Assembly: GCF_001613795.1 (NCBI RefSeq)
Contig: NZ_LPVZ01000012.1
Coordinates: 62,001-126,000, forward strand
Direction: 5' to 3'
DNA from: Thalassospira sp. MCCC 1A01148
Lineage (GTDB): Bacteria; Pseudomonadota; Alphaproteobacteria; Rhodospirillales; Thalassospiraceae
Length of the DNA: 64,000 nucleotides
Shown: in pieces, positions 60,720-64,000 of the stretch
How the letters are laid out: each line of letters starts with the position of its first letter
How positions within the stretch are numbered: position 1 is the stretch's first letter
Notes under the pieces: model-generated
Seen by the model: only the letters and a program-made list of their open reading frames with translations
Database searches by the model: none
Told to the model about the DNA's origin: nothing
Position numbers and translations under genes: made by a program

Positions 60720-61778
60720 TTATCCCAGCAGCGTTTCGATCATCGAATGGGCAGCGGATCGACCACTGCGCCAGGCGGCCTCAACCCGTGCACCAAGGCA
60801 CCAGTCGCCTGCGGCAATCACCCGGCCGTTCATGCCGTTAAGGTGGCTCATGCCAAGGGGGACTTCTGTGCGGGCATAACGCCAGCGGTGTGCTTGTACC
60901 GAATGTAGTTCGGGCAATTTGACGCCGCTTGCAGTGCGCAAGGCTTCGAGCAGCTTTTCAATCACGCGCTCCTTGTCGTCTTCAAGATGTGCGTGCGACC
61001 ATTCCGGGCTGGCATGCAGGACCCATGCGTCGGGGGTGCGACGATGCAGCGCATCGTCACCTTGGCTGCTGCGTGCCGCCCAGCTGATTTCTGCACTTGG
61101 ATACAGCATCGCATCAAATCCGGTCGGAAGCGGCTTTTCGAACGCTGCCATCACCGCCCAGCAGGGCGCCAAGACGACCTCGTCAATCGGGCCAAAGCGC
61201 GGTGCAAGCGGACGCAACAGATCAGCGGTTTGCGGGGCAGGTGCTGTGACAATCACACCATCGAACGGTCCAAAAGACCCATCAAGGTCGTCATGAAGCA
61301 TGAAGCTGCGCTGATTGACAGGTTCAATACCGACAATGCGATGTTGTTTTTGAATCGGAAAGGTATCAACAAGCGGGCGGATCAGTTTGTTCATTTGCGG
61401 TGCGCCCTGATACCATTGCTCTTCTACAAGGTTGCCGACATGGCGGGCGATTGGCGACAGGGTATCGTTGGTTCCCGTCGTCGCACTTCCTGTGGCAACA
61501 CTGCCCCGATGCAGATTGGGGGACCAGTTCTGTGCAACTTTGAATTCGGTTGCTTCCTGAAGAAACGCATTAAAGCCCGGATCGCGCGCTGTGACGTATT
61601 GCGCACCGTGGTTGAAATGGCCGAACTCTGTACGGCGCGATGCCAAACGACCACCAAGTCCACGGCTTTTCTCGAAAACGGTGACGTTGACGCCAATTCG
61701 ATGCAGGGTGTTGGCGGCCTTGAGGCCGGCCATTCCGGCACCAATAATGGCAATATTGACGTTCGACATCCGAGGCAT
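60720..61778 (-). CDS. Renalase-like FAD/NAD(P)-dependent oxidoreductase
   Basis: A 352-residue flavoprotein. FAD motif IAIIGAGMAGLKAANTL near residues 9-25, GLGGRLASRRTEFGHFNHGAQYVTARD next, and a C-terminal FAD segment IAAGDWCLGARVEAAWRSGR. These are features of bacterial renalase-type proteins, which oxidise dihydronicotinamide isomers or act on unknown amines. CAGGAG precedes ATG 61778. It is divergent from the response regulator gene. Tryptophan residues in the middle part are characteristic of the group. Confidence 0.8.
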   Translation of the reverse strand: MPRMSNVNIAIIGAGMAGLKAANTLHRIGVNVTVFEKSRGLGGRLASRRTEFGHFNHGAQYVTARDPGFNAFLQEATEFKVAQNWSPNLHRGSVATGSATTGTNDTLSPIARHVGNLVEEQWYQGAPQMNKLIRPLVDTFPIQKQHRIVGIEPVNQRSFMLHDDLDGSFGPFDGVIVTAPAPQTADLLRPLAPRFGPIDEVVLAPCWAVMAAFEKPLPTGFDAMLYPSAEISWAARSSQGDDALHRRTPDAWVLHASPEWSHAHLEDDKERVIEKLLEALRTASGVKLPELHSVQAHRWRYARTEVPLGMSHLNGMNGRVIAAGDWCLGARVEAAWRSGRSAAHSMIETLLG

Positions 61779-61899
61779 GTTTGGCTCCTGTCTGATCCGG
61801 ACCGCTTTTGACTTTGTTTATGTTATTTGCATACGGATCCCGCGTTGGTTTGGAGCACAGTGAAGGGCGATAAAATGGAAAACCGCGCCCATCTGTTTG

Positions 61900-61916
61900 C
61901 AATTGATCGTCAATTG
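61900..61916. promoter_or_regulatory. 17-bp palindrome between flavoprotein and response regulator genes
   Basis: CAATTGA-TCG-TCAATTG has perfect 7-bp arms, in the divergent promoter region. It is a good operator candidate for either gene, including autoregulation by the response regulator or a separate repressor. Confidence 0.55.
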
Positions 61917-62004
61917 GTAAAATAGTTCAAACCGCTGGCGATATCGACTAAACTCCGGCCACGGTCAGGGACATGGCCGATGAAAATCAGGGGAGTTCGG
62001 GACA

Positions 62005-62739
62005 CTGACGACGCGACGTGAACCACATATCCTGGTCGTTGACGACGATCAGGAAATCCAGAAGCTTTTGAAAAAGTTCCTGCTACAGCACGGTTTTCGC
62101 ATTACCACCGTCTCGGACGGTAATGAGATGCACCGCGCGCTGCGTGACTGGAAAATTGATCTGGTCATTCTCGATATCATGCTGCCGGGCGAGGACGGCT
62201 TTGCGCTGTGCCGTGATGTCCGGCGCACCTCCAAGGTGCCGATTGTCATGCTGACTGCGGTTGGCGAGGATACTGACCGTATTCTGGGCCTTGAACTTGG
62301 CGCAGATGATTATCTGACCAAGCCGTTCAATCCGCGTGAATTGCTGGCGCGCATTCGGGCTGTTTTCCGTCGCTTTGAAACCGGTACGGTCGCGCCGTCC
62401 GATAACGAGGTTACCCCGGCCCACAAGATCATTTTTGGCGAATGGACGCTTGATATCGGGTCGCGCGAGCTTCGCGATGCCGACAATGTTGCAGTACACC
62501 TTTCGACCGGCGAGTTTTCGTTGCTTCTGGCGTTGGTCAAGAACAACAAGCGCGCGCTATCGCGTGAACAGCTTGTTGATATTGTCCGCGGCCAAAGCTC
62601 GCTTCCGTTTGATCGCAGCATCGATATTCAAATCAGTCGCCTGCGCCGCAAGATCGAAAAAGATGCCAAGAACCCGAAACTGATCAAGACAGTGCGCGGC
62701 ATCGGTTATCAATTCTGCGCCGACACCCAGACGCTTTAG
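62005..62739 (+). CDS. OmpR/PhoB-type response regulator, probable CTG start
   Basis: A 244-residue regulator. The receiver domain has acidic residues Asp13-Asp15 in ILVVDDDQE, phosphoacceptor Asp57 in LVILDIMLPGEDG, Thr in VMLTAVG and Lys in YLTKPFNP. A winged-helix output domain follows (LSTGEFSLLLALVKN; RSIDIQISRLRRKIE; TVRGIGYQF). No ATG, GTG or TTG exists in frame upstream of the conserved VVDDD. CTG 62005 has GGGGAG nine bases before it, so it is the best start. TTG 62068 would remove the acidic pocket. The sensor kinase follows after 15 bases. Confidence 0.85.
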   Translation: MTTRREPHILVVDDDQEIQKLLKKFLLQHGFRITTVSDGNEMHRALRDWKIDLVILDIMLPGEDGFALCRDVRRTSKVPIVMLTAVGEDTDRILGLELGADDYLTKPFNPRELLARIRAVFRRFETGTVAPSDNEVTPAHKIIFGEWTLDIGSRELRDADNVAVHLSTGEFSLLLALVKNNKRALSREQLVDIVRGQSSLPFDRSIDIQISRLRRKIEKDAKNPKLIKTVRGIGYQFCADTQTL

Positions 62740-62754
62740 GGCCTGATCCAACCC

Positions 62755-64000
62755 ATGGCCGATACGTTCGCAAAATTCAGCAACTATTTGCGCCGCTATA
62801 AGCCGCGCACGCTGGGCGGGCGTATCTTTCTTCTGATGATGCTGGGCGGGCTGATCATTGCCGTGCTCAGCGCGATGGCGTCCTATTACGTCATCGAGCG
62901 TGATGAACGTATTGGCCGGGCCTATACGCTGGGCTTTACCATTCGTGAGTTGGTGCGGATCGCTGAAAACCCGGAATTTGAAGAGAACATCGTCGATATC
63001 GCGGCACGCGATGGCATGACGTTGCGCATTCTTCCGCCCGATGATGTCGGGACACTGTTGCTGTTTTCGAGGCCCGCACAGCACATCGCCATGCCTGCGC
63101 GTCTGGCGAACACAGGGTGGCCGACCTCGGTCAAGGTGCATTTCGAACGCGGGCGGCTGAGCTCCGAACAGCGCGCCACCATTGAGGCCACTGAAAACCC
63201 CAGCCTGTTCTTTGCCGAACTGTCGCGTGAAATTGCCCGACTGGGGCTTGAGGCACAGGTCGAAATCCTGATGCCATCTGGCAAACGCATCCTTGTTCGA
63301 CATGATGAACTTTGGGCGAACTATGCATCGCCGTCGCTTGTCTTCCTGATGTTCCTGATGGGCGTGGCCGCAGTCCTCGTGGTGTTTGCCGGCCTTGCAG
63401 ACCTTCTGGCCGGGCCGTTCAAGCGCCTGACACGCGCGATTATCGATCATGGGGATGAGGTCAGCGGCCCACCCGTTGAGGAACGCGGCCCGACAGAGGC
63501 CCGGTCAATGGCCGCAGCCTATAACGATCTGCGCGAACGCATTTCAAGGATGCTGGGGGACCGGACCCGGATGCTGGCCGCGATTTCGCACGATCTGCGC
63601 ACACCAAGCACGCGTCTGCGCCTGCGTGCCGAGTTTATTGAAAATGATGAACTGCGCGAAACTGTGCTGCGCGATCTTGATGAAATGGACAGTCTTCTCA
63701 ATGATGCGCTCGATTTCCTCGGTGACTGGATCGCCAAGGAGGAAGAGCGTACGGTGGATTTCGTCTCTGTGCTTGAAGCCATCTGTGATGACTATGCCGA
63801 TCTTGGCCGCCCGGTGAGCTTTGCCGGGCCACAGCCCTTGCAGTTCAGCTCTGTCCATACTGTGTTTGGCGGTGGCGATGATGCCCATAGCTTTGATGGT
63901 AAACGCAGCATCCGGTTGTCGTGTCGTCCGGGTACGTTGAAGCGCGCTTTTACCAACCTGATTGAAAACGCCCTGAAATATGGCCATCGCGCCAATGTCA
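62755..64000 (+). CDS. EnvZ-like sensor histidine kinase, 3' end outside window
   Basis: At least 415 residues with no stop before the window end. Layout: cytoplasmic basic start, membrane segment at about 25-47, periplasmic part of roughly 150 residues, second membrane segment near 195-220, HAMP region (ADLLAGPFKRLTRAI), H-box with His279 in ISHDLRTPSTRLRLR, and the N-box LIENALKYG close to the end. This is the order of EnvZ/OmpR-type kinases. Its partner regulator is immediately upstream. The periplasmic signal is unknown. ATP-binding G-boxes lie beyond the window. Confidence 0.88.
   Translation, partial: MADTFAKFSNYLRRYKPRTLGGRIFLLMMLGGLIIAVLSAMASYYVIERDERIGRAYTLGFTIRELVRIAENPEFEENIVDIAARDGMTLRILPPDDVGTLLLFSRPAQHIAMPARLANTGWPTSVKVHFERGRLSSEQRATIEATENPSLFFAELSREIARLGLEAQVEILMPSGKRILVRHDELWANYASPSLVFLMFLMGVAAVLVVFAGLADLLAGPFKRLTRAIIDHGDEVSGPPVEERGPTEARSMAAAYNDLRERISRMLGDRTRMLAAISHDLRTPSTRLRLRAEFIENDELRETVLRDLDEMDSLLNDALDFLGDWIAKEEERTVDFVSVLEAICDDYADLGRPVSFAGPQPLQFSSVHTVFGGGDDAHSFDGKRSIRLSCRPGTLKRAFTNLIENALKYGHRANV

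Noticed and set aside
1-64000. tRNA, rRNA, CRISPR arrays, insertion sequences, prophage or integrase genes
   Set aside because: None was recognised: no transposase or integrase domain, no regularly spaced repeats, and no cloverleaf-like stretch in the gaps.

Overview
The window reads as a chromosomal stretch from a free-living, metabolically versatile alphaproteobacterium. GC is moderate, genes are dense, and there are no phage, IS, rRNA, tRNA or CRISPR signatures. The gene content (protocatechuate branch of the beta-ketoadipate pathway, TRAP and ABC uptake systems, choXWV/betIBA, a gamma-glutamylated putrescine route, TamAB) and the style of the proteins suggest a marine Rhodospirillales such as Thalassospira. 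That genus guess is inference from family familiarity; no search was run.

Layout. 1-2.3 kb: end of pcaF and complete pcaB. 2.3-4.6 kb: small genes (GNAT, TenA-like, DUF2892 membrane protein, BLH/TIGR01244 phosphatase-like protein). 4.7-7.9 kb: a convergent pair of fusion proteins, GNAT+C39-like peptidase and GNAT+RimK-type ATP-grasp ligase, whose GNAT domains are clearly related to each other. 8.1-14.6 kb: tamA and tamB, overlapping by 4 bases; TamA carries a lipobox. 14.6-20.5 kb: an RpiR regulator divergent from a TRAP transporter (dctQ-dctM-dctP) and an M81/MlrC-type metallohydrolase, with three copies of a TGTAG-N5-CTACA-like site in the promoter. 20.8-25.1 kb: arylformamidase-like hydrolase, ornithine-cyclodeaminase/mu-crystallin protein coupled to a hotdog thioesterase, a GNAT, and a hydrolase-OsmC fusion.

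25.2-35.7 kb (minus strand): one continuous ten-gene catabolic operon. Its order is two permeases, a Tat-exported binding protein, an ATPase, a class III aminotransferase, a BKACE enzyme, an HDAC-like deacetylase, a DadA-like oxidase, an M20 amidohydrolase and RidA. A LysR gene is divergent and a T-N11-A dyad lies between. Aminotransferase plus BKACE plus deacetylase fits breakdown of an N-acylated beta-amino acid such as acetyl-beta-lysine. This is the best candidate here for an undescribed pathway.

36.9-38.0 kb: moaD and an unrecognised 280-residue protein. 38.1-45.5 kb: choline uptake choX-choW-choV divergent from betI-betB-betA, with a BetI-like operator between. 45.8-56.6 kb: polyamine catabolism (two PuuB-like oxidases, SpuC-type aminotransferase, PuuA, PuuR-like regulator, PuuC, agmatinase), interrupted by a membrane-anchored isochorismatase-fold protein and a truncated haemoglobin. 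56.7-60.2 kb: dual-specificity phosphatase-like protein, fructokinase, pgi. 60.2-61.8 kb: coupled DUF2256 and DUF3253 genes and a renalase-like flavoprotein. 61.9-64.0 kb: OmpR/EnvZ-type two-component system, the regulator probably starting at CTG and the kinase cut by the window end.

Overall the region is dominated by import and oxidation of small nitrogen compounds (choline/betaine, putrescine/agmatine, probable acylated beta-amino acids). Unifying details visible in the DNA are strong hairpins directly after the binding-protein gene in all three transporter operons and well-formed palindromes in most divergent promoters.
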